Below, piece by piece: positions 1-8,199 of a stretch of 44,799 nucleotides of DNA. The stretch covers positions 1-44,799 of the forward strand of contig CAIYFY010000370.1 of NCBI GenBank assembly GCA_903925535.1, read 5' to 3'. The notes under the pieces were generated by a model. That model ran no database searches and was not told the DNA's origin. It saw nothing but the letters and a program-made list of their open reading frames with translations. Positions within the stretch are counted from its first letter, which is position 1. Each line of letters begins with the position of its first letter. Both the position numbers and the translations under genes were made by a program. The DNA comes from an uncultured Bacteroidota bacterium (lineage in GTDB: Bacteria; Bacteroidota; Bacteroidia; Chitinophagales; Saprospiraceae).

Positions 1-278
1 AGCGTGTTGTCTTTCTCCTTCATGGTAGCTCCGATACACCCCGGATCTTTGCCGCCATGACCGGCATCCAGAACAATTGTCCTGATGCGATAATCAGGTG
101 CATACGAATGTGACAGATGAATAGCTCCGGCGCTTAAAGTTTCCATACTTTTGCAGCCACTCTGGCAATGCTGACATACCGGAACGGAGTTCTCATTGGC
201 GTGCAAGAAGTTAAAATTAAGCAAAAGAAGCCACGCAATGACAGGCATGAGCGTTCGTAGTGCGTAGTTTGACCTCAT
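1..278 (-). CDS. N-acetylmuramoyl-L-alanine amidase (Amidase_3), N-terminal part, cut by the left window edge
   Basis: Family role: zinc amidase that cleaves the amide bond between MurNAc and L-Ala of peptidoglycan in the periplasm. Only about the first 92 codons are inside the window. The reverse strand reads a basic, hydrophobic signal peptide (start ATG at 278; an internal in-frame ATG at 248 is the alternative), then a short Cys-rich linker (C-x2-C-x3-C), then the diagnostic first motif of Amidase_3, IRTIVLDAGHGGKDPGCIG, whose His is a zinc ligand. The frame stays open to the edge. Using ATG 278 makes the 5' end overlap the divergent lptD start by 19 bases; using 248 removes the overlap. 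I prefer 278 because it gives the basic n-region expected before the hydrophobic core. Adjacent envelope genes (amidase beside lptD) suit a shared cell-wall role. Confidence 0.88.
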   Translation of the reverse strand, partial: MRSNYALRTLMPVIAWLLLLNFNFLHANENSVPVCQHCQSGCKSMETLSAGAIHLSHSYAPDYRIRTIVLDAGHGGKDPGCIGATMKEKDNT

Positions 279-3043
279 ATTTTGGTTTTGTGCAAAAATC
301 ACCCTGCAAATATCGGCTATTTTTCCAAATTGTCTGCTGTTTAATAGCAACAGGCGCCTTTGCTCAGGTACCCGACTCGGTGGTCGCGTTCCCGGGAGTT
401 CCTGTAACAGGTATCGCCAGAGATACTGTTTCCCCGCCCGACTCAGCCGTAGTTGATCTGTCAGATGTGCCCCTGAGTAACCAGGGTATTGATTCTGAAG
501 TGGAGACATATTCACGCGATTCCATGTGGTTTGATATTGTGAACAGGCAGCTGCACCTGTACGGCAATGCTTCCGTGAAATACACCTCACTGAAAATCAA
601 TGCCGGATACATCATGGTTGACTATGGTAAGAACGAAATTCTTGCCGAACAATTGCGCGACACCTCCGGTCAGCTGGCTGGTTTGCCCGAATTTGACGAC
701 GGAGAGCAGAAATTCACCGCCACCCGGCTCAGATACAATTTCAAAAGCAGGAAGGGTATCATCTATGAAGCACGCACACAACAGGAGGATATGTATGTGC
801 TGGGAGCCAAGGCCAAGTTCGTGGGCTCTCCCGACGACAGTTCGGATACCACCAGGCAATCGGGAAATACCATTTATAACGAAGATGCCGTTCTGACAAC
901 CTGTAACGACCCGCACCCCCACTTTGGTATTCACACCAAAAAACTGAAGGTTATTCCCAATAAACTGGTGGTCACCGGTATGTCCAACCTCGAACTTGCC
1001 GGCATCCCTACCCCGCTCATCATTCCTTTCGGCTTTTTCCCGATGACCAAAACCCGAAAGGCAGGCCTGCTCATTCCCAAAGATTTTCAGGGCCGACGCG
1101 CCGAGGGACTGGGCATCAACGATATAGGGTGGTATCAGCCCATCAGTGAACACGCCGACGCTACCCTGCTGTTCAGGGCATTCACCAGCGGAACCGTTGG
1201 CGTGACGGGTAACCTGAAGTACAATTACCGGTATAAATATGCAGGCGACATCAGGCTCACGTTCAACAACCGCGTTACGGAAGACAAAATGGCCAAAAAG
1301 GTGTCGGCGAAGTCTTTTGGTATCCAGATCTCGCACAACCAGGACCCTAAAGCGCATCCCACCAGAAAATTCGGGGGATCTGTCAATATTCAGACCAACA
1401 GAGACCAGAACAGAAACCAGAACGACTTTCAGAGTGTGTATCAGAATACGCTCACATCGAATATGACGTTCTCCAAAACCTTCCCCGGGAGGCCATTCAA
1501 CTTCACTGCCGCTCTTCGCCACTCGCAGAACACCCAGACCCGCCAGATGGATATCTCCTTCCCAAGTATGAATTTTACTGTGCAGCGGATTTATCCCTTC
1601 AAGCGCAAAGTGCTCGTGGGCAAGGAACACTGGTACGAGAAGATTTCACTCACATACTCCTCCAAATTTGACAACAGTTTCCGGACGGTGGACACCCTGC
1701 TCTTCACCAGCCAGACGCTGCAAAATGCCCGGATCGGCATGCAGCACAGTCTGAACTCCGATTACCAGTTCAAACTGTTCAAGTATATCAACGTGGCGCC
1801 CAGTATCCGCTATGAGGAAAACTGGTACCCCTACACAATCCGCCGGGATCTCGATCCGACCCAGATTACCGAGGTGATTGACACCACCTTCGATAACGAC
1901 GGCAATATCCTGGCTATTGATCTCAACGAAGACAAATCGAAATACGGGAAGGTAGTAAGTACCCGCGACTGGGGCTTCAACAGCTTCAGGAAGTATGATG
2001 TGGGAATTTCGGCCAACACGGTCCTGTTTCTCACCAAACAGTTCAAAGAGGGCTGGTTCCGGGGCATCAGGCACAAAATGACACCTTCTGCCAGTATCGG
2101 CTTCGGGCCAGATCAGACCCGACTGCAGGATCTGTATTTCAAAACCTATTATACGGACCTGAGACCCCAATACAGCGATACACTGCGATACGGTATTTTT
2201 GACGAGGCACTCTACGGAAAGCCCGATCCGTTCAGCAGAAGGAATGTGGCACTCTCGTACAGTATCACCAACGTACTGGAATTCAAGTATTTTTCCGCCA
2301 AACGGGATACTGTCCTCAAGCGGCGTATTTTCGACAACCTGTCTTTTTCAGGCTCGTACAGCCTCACCGCAGATTCACTGCGCTGGAGTACAGTAAGTCC
2401 GGGCGGACTCTTCCGTTTGTTCAAGGGCATCAGCAACCTGACCTGGAATGTAACGTTTGATCCCTATATCGCCAACGAGCGAGGTACCAGAATAAACCGC
2501 CTGGCGCTGAAGGAAACCGGAAAGCTGGCACGCGTCACCAATCTGGGCCTCGCACTCAATACGGGCTTCACAGTGAAGCAGATCAGAGACCTGATAGAAG
2601 GCAAGGAGCTCAGTACGGGCGGCGCACCACTTCCCGGAGCAGCCGGAAAGCGCAACTCGGTTGCAAACACCGACGACCTGCTCAGTCTGTTCGACAACTT
2701 CAGGGTGAGTCACCGGATCTCGGTGGCCAGACAGCTTATTCCAACAGGATTTGGCACCTCCAGAGACACGCTCGTTATAGGAACGAACAATATCAGTCTG
2801 GCGGGCAGCATACAACTGAACAGCAAATGGTCACTCGACCTGGGCAACATCAGTTACGACTTCCCCTCCAAACGACTGGTTTACCCGGACATCGGTTTTA
2901 CACGCGACCTGCACTGCTGGTCGCTCAGCTTTCGCTGGCAACCCGACCGCGGCACCTACTCATTCTTCATCGGAGTGAAACCAGGCACGCTGGAGTTCCT
3001 CAAGGTGCCATACAGAAAAGATTTCTTCGACACAGGATTCTGA
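260..3043 (+). CDS. lptD: LPS-assembly outer-membrane protein LptD (Bacteroidota type)
   Basis: Outer-membrane beta-barrel that inserts lipopolysaccharide into the outer leaflet at the end of the Lpt bridge. The protein has a signal peptide ending at about residue 35 (AFA-Q), a Pro/Asp-rich spacer, an OstA/LptA-like beta-jellyroll at about 85-195 (DSMWFDIVNRQLHLYGNA, then a second strand pair around YVLGAKAKF), the family motif TTCNDPHPHF at about 213-222, and a long C-terminal region of alternating aromatic/polar beta strands ending in Phe. The length of 927 residues fits Bacteroidota LptD. No ATG is available near the start: GTG at 260 or GTG at 290 are the options, and both leave the signal peptide intact. 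The gene ends 4 bases before the convergent GWxTD gene. I saw no LptE-like gene next to it. Confidence 0.88.
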   Translation: MRSLTSYFGFVQKSPCKYRLFFQIVCCLIATGAFAQVPDSVVAFPGVPVTGIARDTVSPPDSAVVDLSDVPLSNQGIDSEVETYSRDSMWFDIVNRQLHLYGNASVKYTSLKINAGYIMVDYGKNEILAEQLRDTSGQLAGLPEFDDGEQKFTATRLRYNFKSRKGIIYEARTQQEDMYVLGAKAKFVGSPDDSSDTTRQSGNTIYNEDAVLTTCNDPHPHFGIHTKKLKVIPNKLVVTGMSNLELAGIPTPLIIPFGFFPMTKTRKAGLLIPKDFQGRRAEGLGINDIGWYQPISEHADATLLFRAFTSGTVGVTGNLKYNYRYKYAGDIRLTFNNRVTEDKMAKKVSAKSFGIQISHNQDPKAHPTRKFGGSVNIQTNRDQNRNQNDFQSVYQNTLTSNMTFSKTFPGRPFNFTAALRHSQNTQTRQMDISFPSMNFTVQRIYPFKRKVLVGKEHWYEKISLTYSSKFDNSFRTVDTLLFTSQTLQNARIGMQHSLNSDYQFKLFKYINVAPSIRYEENWYPYTIRRDLDPTQITEVIDTTFDNDGNILAIDLNEDKSKYGKVVSTRDWGFNSFRKYDVGISANTVLFLTKQFKEGWFRGIRHKMTPSASIGFGPDQTRLQDLYFKTYYTDLRPQYSDTLRYGIFDEALYGKPDPFSRRNVALSYSITNVLEFKYFSAKRDTVLKRRIFDNLSFSGSYSLTADSLRWSTVSPGGLFRLFKGISNLTWNVTFDPYIANERGTRINRLALKETGKLARVTNLGLALNTGFTVKQIRDLIEGKELSTGGAPLPGAAGKRNSVANTDDLLSLFDNFRVSHRISVARQLIPTGFGTSRDTLVIGTNNISLAGSIQLNSKWSLDLGNISYDFPSKRLVYPDIGFTRDLHCWSLSFRWQPDRGTYSFFIGVKPGTLEFLKVPYRKDFFDTGF

Positions 3044-3047
3044 CGAA

Positions 3048-4517
3048 TCAGAAATCTTCAAAGAAAGCGCGCGCATTTCGTCCGTTGTTGCGCTGTACGT
3101 TTCTGGCATCCCCGTAGTTGTCATCGGCGTATTCCGTCGGGTTGCGACGGTACAGTTCGCGCTCCCATTTCGGATTGCTGATTTCGCCCCGCGCCGTGGA
3201 GTGCAGCAGGATAAAGTCGTCGCCAGCCAGTGACGGGTTGTAGAACAGAAACTTCACATTGGTCTGGTTCGTGGAGGGGAACTTGTAATACACCCAGATT
3301 TCATAGGGCGGAGCGCCCGGTTCGTCTTCCACATGTACAATATCACTGGCCTGACCAAAGCGCAGGAACATACGCCCGCGATCAGTTTCAAAGCCATAGC
3401 GGAAACCACTTCTGAACTTTACATCCGCAGCATCGGCTACCGCCATGTAGTCGCGGTAGGCCAGTTCCGGATTATTGGGGTCGCGTTCTGCAAAGTGGCG
3501 GAAAATGTAGAAACGCATCTGTTTCTCGTCGCCGCTCTTGAGAATATTGAGGATTGCCTGTGACCGGTCGCCGGTCATGAGTACGGAAATAGCGCGCATA
3601 CAATAAACCAGCCTCTCCTTGTCCAGTTGCTGAACGAACTGTTTCTCCACCACCTCGTCTGTGAGTTGTATGTCTGTCAGGTCAAGGAACGGATTACTCC
3701 GCTGAAAAAGTACAGTTCTGCTCGCAAGCAGTTCATTGCCATCCTTTCTGAGCTCAACCGTGAGCGAGTAATTGCCACTCTCCATTTTGCTGATATCCAT
3801 TTGCACCAGCAGTGCGTCAATAGACGAAGGCGACTTTTCCTGACTTCCGGCGGCGACCAGATTTTTCTGGCCGTTGCCCAGTTCTTTTTCAATTACATAC
3901 CTGACTGTATATTTGCCTGCAACACTCCTGTCAGCCTGATAGATTTCGGCATAAAATGCCAGTCGGGTGGCATCCTTGTCGTAGAAAGCAAAAGGGAGTG
4001 GTTCAAGCAGGTAACCGTTTTTGGTAAAAGGGCCGTCGCCACTGTCGGGTTTGAAGCTGCGCAGCAACTGCACCTCGGTCAGGGTAATTTTATTATCGAA
4101 CTGTACGTTCAGCGGACTGGAAAACCGGTCGGTATTGGTGGCGTCGTTCACGTCGGTGACCACGACATCGAGCAAATACTGGCCGGGGGGCAAAACCAGC
4201 CGCTTCACATCGAGCAGCGATTCGGGGAAGGTAACCTTCGGACTGTTGAGTATGTATTTCTCGTAATTCACTATTTCCTCGCCTTTTCTGACCAGAATCA
4301 GCACCTCTGCAGCGGCCTCAAGTTGTGTACTGTCAATGTGGCGGTACATGATGGAACCGGCTGCAATTTCAAGATTCACCTCGAGGTAAGGCCGCCCGTC
4401 GGGTGTTTTGAAAACAGCGTACGACACACCCGCGTCAAGTGCGTGCGCGAGGAGCGGGAACACGATGAACAGTGTCAGAATGAGAAATTTGCGGGCAGAA
4501 ATAATGATCATTTTCAC
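3048..4517 (-). CDS. GWxTD domain-containing secreted protein
   Basis: 489 residues with a signal peptide (cleavage near AHA-LDAG, residues 25-26). The region after about residue 300 is the GWxTD domain; the name motif appears here as YGFETDRGRMFLRFGQ at 374-389, so the G-W pair is altered while the TDRGR...FGQ core is kept. The downstream motif PPYEIWVYY (403-411) is also typical of the family. The molecular function of the family is not established. It is the last gene of the glmM operon, starting 10 bases after the channel gene stops; two ATGs two codons apart (4517, 4511) are possible starts. The N-terminal half (30-290) looks like beta-sandwich modules, suggesting a periplasmic or outer-membrane associated structural protein. 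Family call is firm; function is open. Confidence 0.82.
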   Translation of the reverse strand: MKMIIISARKFLILTLFIVFPLLAHALDAGVSYAVFKTPDGRPYLEVNLEIAAGSIMYRHIDSTQLEAAAEVLILVRKGEEIVNYEKYILNSPKVTFPESLLDVKRLVLPPGQYLLDVVVTDVNDATNTDRFSSPLNVQFDNKITLTEVQLLRSFKPDSGDGPFTKNGYLLEPLPFAFYDKDATRLAFYAEIYQADRSVAGKYTVRYVIEKELGNGQKNLVAAGSQEKSPSSIDALLVQMDISKMESGNYSLTVELRKDGNELLASRTVLFQRSNPFLDLTDIQLTDEVVEKQFVQQLDKERLVYCMRAISVLMTGDRSQAILNILKSGDEKQMRFYIFRHFAERDPNNPELAYRDYMAVADAADVKFRSGFRYGFETDRGRMFLRFGQASDIVHVEDEPGAPPYEIWVYYKFPSTNQTNVKFLFYNPSLAGDDFILLHSTARGEISNPKWERELYRRNPTEYADDNYGDARNVQRNNGRNARAFFEDF

Positions 4518-4527
4518 AATGAAGATT

Positions 4528-6675
4528 TTACTGAATCAGATAAAGCAGGGCCATAAACAAACCGAGCAGGAGTATCGGAAGCCAGACCCAGAGTTTGAAG
4601 CGTTTTCCGGCCAGTGACGAGGCATTTTTGCCACCCGACTGTTTCCTGGATTTGCTGTATGAAACTGAAACGAACAGAAAACAGAAAAAGTTGACGGCCA
4701 GGGTGAATACCAGAAAAATATAGGCCAGATTCAGGGAATCGGTGGCTGGTGAAATCTGCACCAGGTTAATAGAATAGGCTACCGTTGCAAGGAAGGAGGT
4801 AATGATCAGCTCTCCGGCTTCCTCATAACTGGCCTTGTGATAGAAAAGCATGAACAGCGGTAATGCACTGAACATCATGAAGGGCAGGATAATCAGAATA
4901 ATGGCCCCCCAGGGCTGCCGGCTTACACCAAGATGCACATTCAGACTCTTGTAGGTCTCCAGATATTTGGCTTTGTCGGATGGATCAAAGGTAACCTTGT
5001 CCAAAGATGCAAGTGCATTCGACAACTGATTGTCAACCGTCACATAATACTCTTCCGAGTCCCAGTCATTGAACTGAAAGTCCTCAATCTTGTCGTTGAT
5101 CTGAAGTCGGCTGTAGTCGAAACTGATACGCAGTTTGTCGCTCGAGCTGAGCGCCACAATGGGAATGACCAGTTCGTGCCGGTCGAAAGGGAACTCAAAG
5201 GATTTGAAATTACCCTGAAATTTTCCGCTGATACGATATATCCTGACCTTATAATTCTCCTCCTTTTCCTCGGCAATCATGTAGCGGTTTCCTTCCTCCG
5301 AGCTGATATTGCTGAAGTCAACATAACCCTCTTTCATTATATACTGCGAATCAGCAATCACCCAGTACAGCAGGTTGCAGTCGAAGGTATTTTTCTTGAC
5401 GTCAATATCGTTGATATCAATGACATCTATACCGACTCGGAGATTGGGAATCACCTTGCCCTCTGTGTTCATCTGCGACGGACAACTTCTGGTTTTTCCT
5501 TTGTCAACCTGTTCAAAGCTGGGCGCCTTTTTTAATATAAGTTGGCTGTCAAACGAGTAAAGTTCATTATCAACATTGATTTTCCGGTTTTTCAGCCCCT
5601 TGAAATAATGAAGGATACTGTCCCTGACGAATTTTTTCTCCTGCAGTGCGGCACGGAATATATTCACTGCAGCATAGCACCGGTGAAGCTGGTTGTCTGC
5701 TTCGGTTATTTTCTCCCGGTCGCTGGTATTGTAAGGATTGGAATATCTGGCTGCAATTTCTTTTTTGTCGGCATAAACACTGGCGGGCAGTGCCTCGTCG
5801 TCAGCTACCAGTCTGATGAATTTATGGCCACTTCTGAGTGTTACCTCCTCCAGTTTTGTGTCGCTCAGGCTCGTGGAAATACCCACAAAGACTTTATTTC
5901 TGACAGAGGGGGTATTTTCGAGGTAACGGATGATCTCGTCGCCAAAACCTCCGTGTGTATTCAGCAGATAGACTCCGTGCCTGTTGCGGGAAAACAGCAT
6001 GTCGAGCTGCTGCTTCATACTCCTGATAGTGTCTTCGGGCAAGTCGCGGTTCTCTATATACGACCTTTGCCACAGGCATACGGAATCATACCTGATATTG
6101 TTCCCTTTCAGACTTTCCAGGAATCTTTCGTGCAGCAGGTAATCACACTCCGTTATGAAACCTACCGATTTTTTCTTCTCTATCTCGCTGATATATCGCA
6201 CCAGATAGTTGGGCTGGGGATCATTGGGCTGCAAAAAGACAGCGTTTCCACCGAAATCCTCCCTGTTATGGTCGGCACTCAGGGATATAACAGGAATTTT
6301 GTCGCGGATAATACTGCTGGCCTCCCTGATATACTTCCCCCAGGTATTGTCTATGACCAGTACAATATTGGTATCGGATGCAATTTCCCTGTAAATGACC
6401 GGTATCGTATCCGGTTTGTAATCGCACTGAAATGCTTTCAACCTGTATTCAAATAGATTTTCCTGCTGGTTAATGCGATCCAGATAGGTACCCAGTGCCA
6501 CCAGATAAAGCGAATCGGCGTAGCCGTTCAGACTGTCTTTGGCGGTATTGAGGTAGTTGAAACCCACATAGGCAATATATTTTGCAGGACGGACCGACCC
6601 TGATTTGTTACAACTCTGAAGCAGTAACAGCAACATGAGGGATAAAGCCAGGATCTGAATGAGTCTTTTTATCAT
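4528..6675 (-). CDS. Lipoprotein fusing a type-1 periplasmic binding domain to a pentameric ligand-gated ion channel
   Basis: 715 residues. Seen: lipobox LQSC with Cys22; residues 31-390 alternate strands and helices like a type-1 periplasmic binding protein (leucine-binding/receptor-family fold); residues 405-585 have the pLGIC extracellular beta-sandwich pattern, with INDIDVKKNTFDCNLLYWV at 421-439 and the Cys-loop equivalent FPFDRHEL at 495-502 (no Cys pair, as in other prokaryotic members); four membrane helices follow: M1 588-612 with the family Pro (598), M2 618-643, M3 648-671, M4 693-714. Aligned by eye to GLIC from memory, Pro643 falls at 23', Leu629 at 9', Thr626 at 6', Glu622 at 2', Glu618/619 at -2'/-1'. 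Known of the family: five subunits form a gated pore in the inner membrane. Inferred: likely cation selective, gated by a small ligand bound by the N-terminal domain or the sandwich. The start overlaps the upstream stop (ATGA, 6672-6675), so it is translationally coupled to its neighbour. Confidence 0.87.
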   Translation of the reverse strand: MIKRLIQILALSLMLLLLLQSCNKSGSVRPAKYIAYVGFNYLNTAKDSLNGYADSLYLVALGTYLDRINQQENLFEYRLKAFQCDYKPDTIPVIYREIASDTNIVLVIDNTWGKYIREASSIIRDKIPVISLSADHNREDFGGNAVFLQPNDPQPNYLVRYISEIEKKKSVGFITECDYLLHERFLESLKGNNIRYDSVCLWQRSYIENRDLPEDTIRSMKQQLDMLFSRNRHGVYLLNTHGGFGDEIIRYLENTPSVRNKVFVGISTSLSDTKLEEVTLRSGHKFIRLVADDEALPASVYADKKEIAARYSNPYNTSDREKITEADNQLHRCYAAVNIFRAALQEKKFVRDSILHYFKGLKNRKINVDNELYSFDSQLILKKAPSFEQVDKGKTRSCPSQMNTEGKVIPNLRVGIDVIDINDIDVKKNTFDCNLLYWVIADSQYIMKEGYVDFSNISSEEGNRYMIAEEKEENYKVRIYRISGKFQGNFKSFEFPFDRHELVIPIVALSSSDKLRISFDYSRLQINDKIEDFQFNDWDSEEYYVTVDNQLSNALASLDKVTFDPSDKAKYLETYKSLNVHLGVSRQPWGAIILIILPFMMFSALPLFMLFYHKASYEEAGELIITSFLATVAYSINLVQISPATDSLNLAYIFLVFTLAVNFFCFLFVSVSYSKSRKQSGGKNASSLAGKRFKLWVWLPILLLGLFMALLYLIQ

Positions 6676-8186
6676 AATTTTCTGATGGTAAGTTTACCAT
6701 TTAATATTCCATAACGGGATAGTGCCTTTTCGTAATCAGCGGTTGCCTTCATAACCACTGACTCGGCTGGCCGCACGCCATCAAACCACACAATGTATCC
6801 TTTTGTTCCTTTTTTTACACAACTCTGCGGGCCATAGTTGGTTACTGCCACCCATTTTCTGAGGAACATAGCCCTGCTTTGTGCCTCGGATTCTGTCTTG
6901 TAAACACCTTCCTGTATTATCCAGCCTGATCCGCTCAGTAATTTACACGGATCTTCGGGATGTCCCGGGGCCTCAACCACTGGCACAGGGTCGGGCTGTA
7001 CGGTTATGCTGTCTTTTTTTTCAGCAGGCTTTGCATCCTGTTTTTCCGTTTTTGGAGGTGCGGGCATTACCGTTTCAGCTTTCCCCTCTGGTGCTTTACT
7101 TTTTTTGGCCGATTCTGAAGGAGCTTCATCAACAAGGTAGGAATATTCTTCCCTGGGAAGACGGCTGTATCCCGCCAGATTGGTTACCTCGTCCACCTCG
7201 TGATGTGTTACTGTCCAGAAGACGGCACCACAGGAAAAAAGCGACAATATAGTTATCAGTTTCTGGGTTGAATAAACTCTTGCAAACTGCTTGTAGGAAA
7301 TATCACCGGGTATGAATCCTTTAATTTTGCCTTTGACAGCCAGCCTTTCAAACCGGAGCGTGAATACCCTTGCAACGGCACGGCCGGTTTTCCGGAGGAA
7401 CTCGTCCAGCGGATCCCTTTTACCTGTGTTGCTCTCTTTTGCTGCCCTGATTGTCTCGGATGCCTGTTTGTACAAATCAGACCGGGTGATCCAGTGAGTG
7501 ATCTGTCTGTCCTTTCCAAAAGCGCCGAGCCTCGAGGGGTCACAGATTTTCCTGACGGTGCCATCCGGCGAGACGACAGCAAGTCCGACACCTCTGAATA
7601 TGCACTGTTCGCGCAGCTCAACGTAATAAGGATCCAGGACAGAGGGAAAAACATCATCAGCCAGCACAATCCACTGCTCGTCTGCAGCATACTGTCCAAA
7701 CTGTTCAATGGCATAGATACTTCTGTATTTACGCCACTTGTTCATAAATATGTACCAGCTGAAGAAGCCGGGAATAAAAAAACCGAAAAGGATACCAATA
7801 TTTCCGGCAGCCGAAAGCTGCAACATCCACGGCAGATTTGTCTCGAACAGGGTAATGAGGGCTATAGCCGCACAGAGTGTACCAAAAGCAAAAGCATCCC
7901 AGAGGAAATAATCGGTGTTTAGCTGGTACTTCACCTCTCCGATTTTGTCGAGAGAAGTTGCCTCGTAAGTACAAACGAAGAGGGTTCCGTCCGGCTTGAC
8001 AAACGTGATCCGACCGTCGGCAATCCAGCCGTCAGTACTGGTATTGTCGAGACTTACCACCATGCCGGACACATCGGGCTGGTACCTGTTTTTGTAGAAA
8101 TTCTTTAAAAAAGGGACAAAAAAACGCTTGACCTCATCTTCCGTGAGGCCAAAAGTGACAGGTACGTAAGCATATTTTCCCTCCAT
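6672..8186 (-). CDS. Three-helix membrane protein with a periplasmic SPOR-like C-terminal domain
   Basis: 504 residues, no signal peptide. Predicted membrane helices at about 93-114, 126-148 and 308-328 put the N-terminus and the loop 149-307 in the cytoplasm and the C-terminus in the periplasm. The C-terminal part has a Lys/Pro/Glu-rich linker (352-410) and then a SPOR-like domain (about 418-500: GWIIQEGVYKTESEAQSRA, then a second repeat around KGTKGYIVWFDGV). SPOR domains bind denuded glycan strands of peptidoglycan. I do not recognise the cytoplasmic domain; it is a mixed alpha/beta segment containing ELREQCIFRGVGLAVVS (192-206 region). The gene follows glmM by 13 bases and its stop overlaps the channel start by 4 bases, so the two proteins are probably made together. 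A role as channel partner or peptidoglycan tether is inference. Confidence 0.75.
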   Translation of the reverse strand: MEGKYAYVPVTFGLTEDEVKRFFVPFLKNFYKNRYQPDVSGMVVSLDNTSTDGWIADGRITFVKPDGTLFVCTYEATSLDKIGEVKYQLNTDYFLWDAFAFGTLCAAIALITLFETNLPWMLQLSAAGNIGILFGFFIPGFFSWYIFMNKWRKYRSIYAIEQFGQYAADEQWIVLADDVFPSVLDPYYVELREQCIFRGVGLAVVSPDGTVRKICDPSRLGAFGKDRQITHWITRSDLYKQASETIRAAKESNTGKRDPLDEFLRKTGRAVARVFTLRFERLAVKGKIKGFIPGDISYKQFARVYSTQKLITILSLFSCGAVFWTVTHHEVDEVTNLAGYSRLPREEYSYLVDEAPSESAKKSKAPEGKAETVMPAPPKTEKQDAKPAEKKDSITVQPDPVPVVEAPGHPEDPCKLLSGSGWIIQEGVYKTESEAQSRAMFLRKWVAVTNYGPQSCVKKGTKGYIVWFDGVRPAESVVMKATADYEKALSRYGILNGKLTIRKL

Positions 8187-8199
8187 TTTCCGGTAAGGA

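Noticed and set aside
587..1630. 347-codon open frame antisense to lptD
   Set aside because: No domain pattern; low-complexity GC-driven shadow of a well-supported gene.
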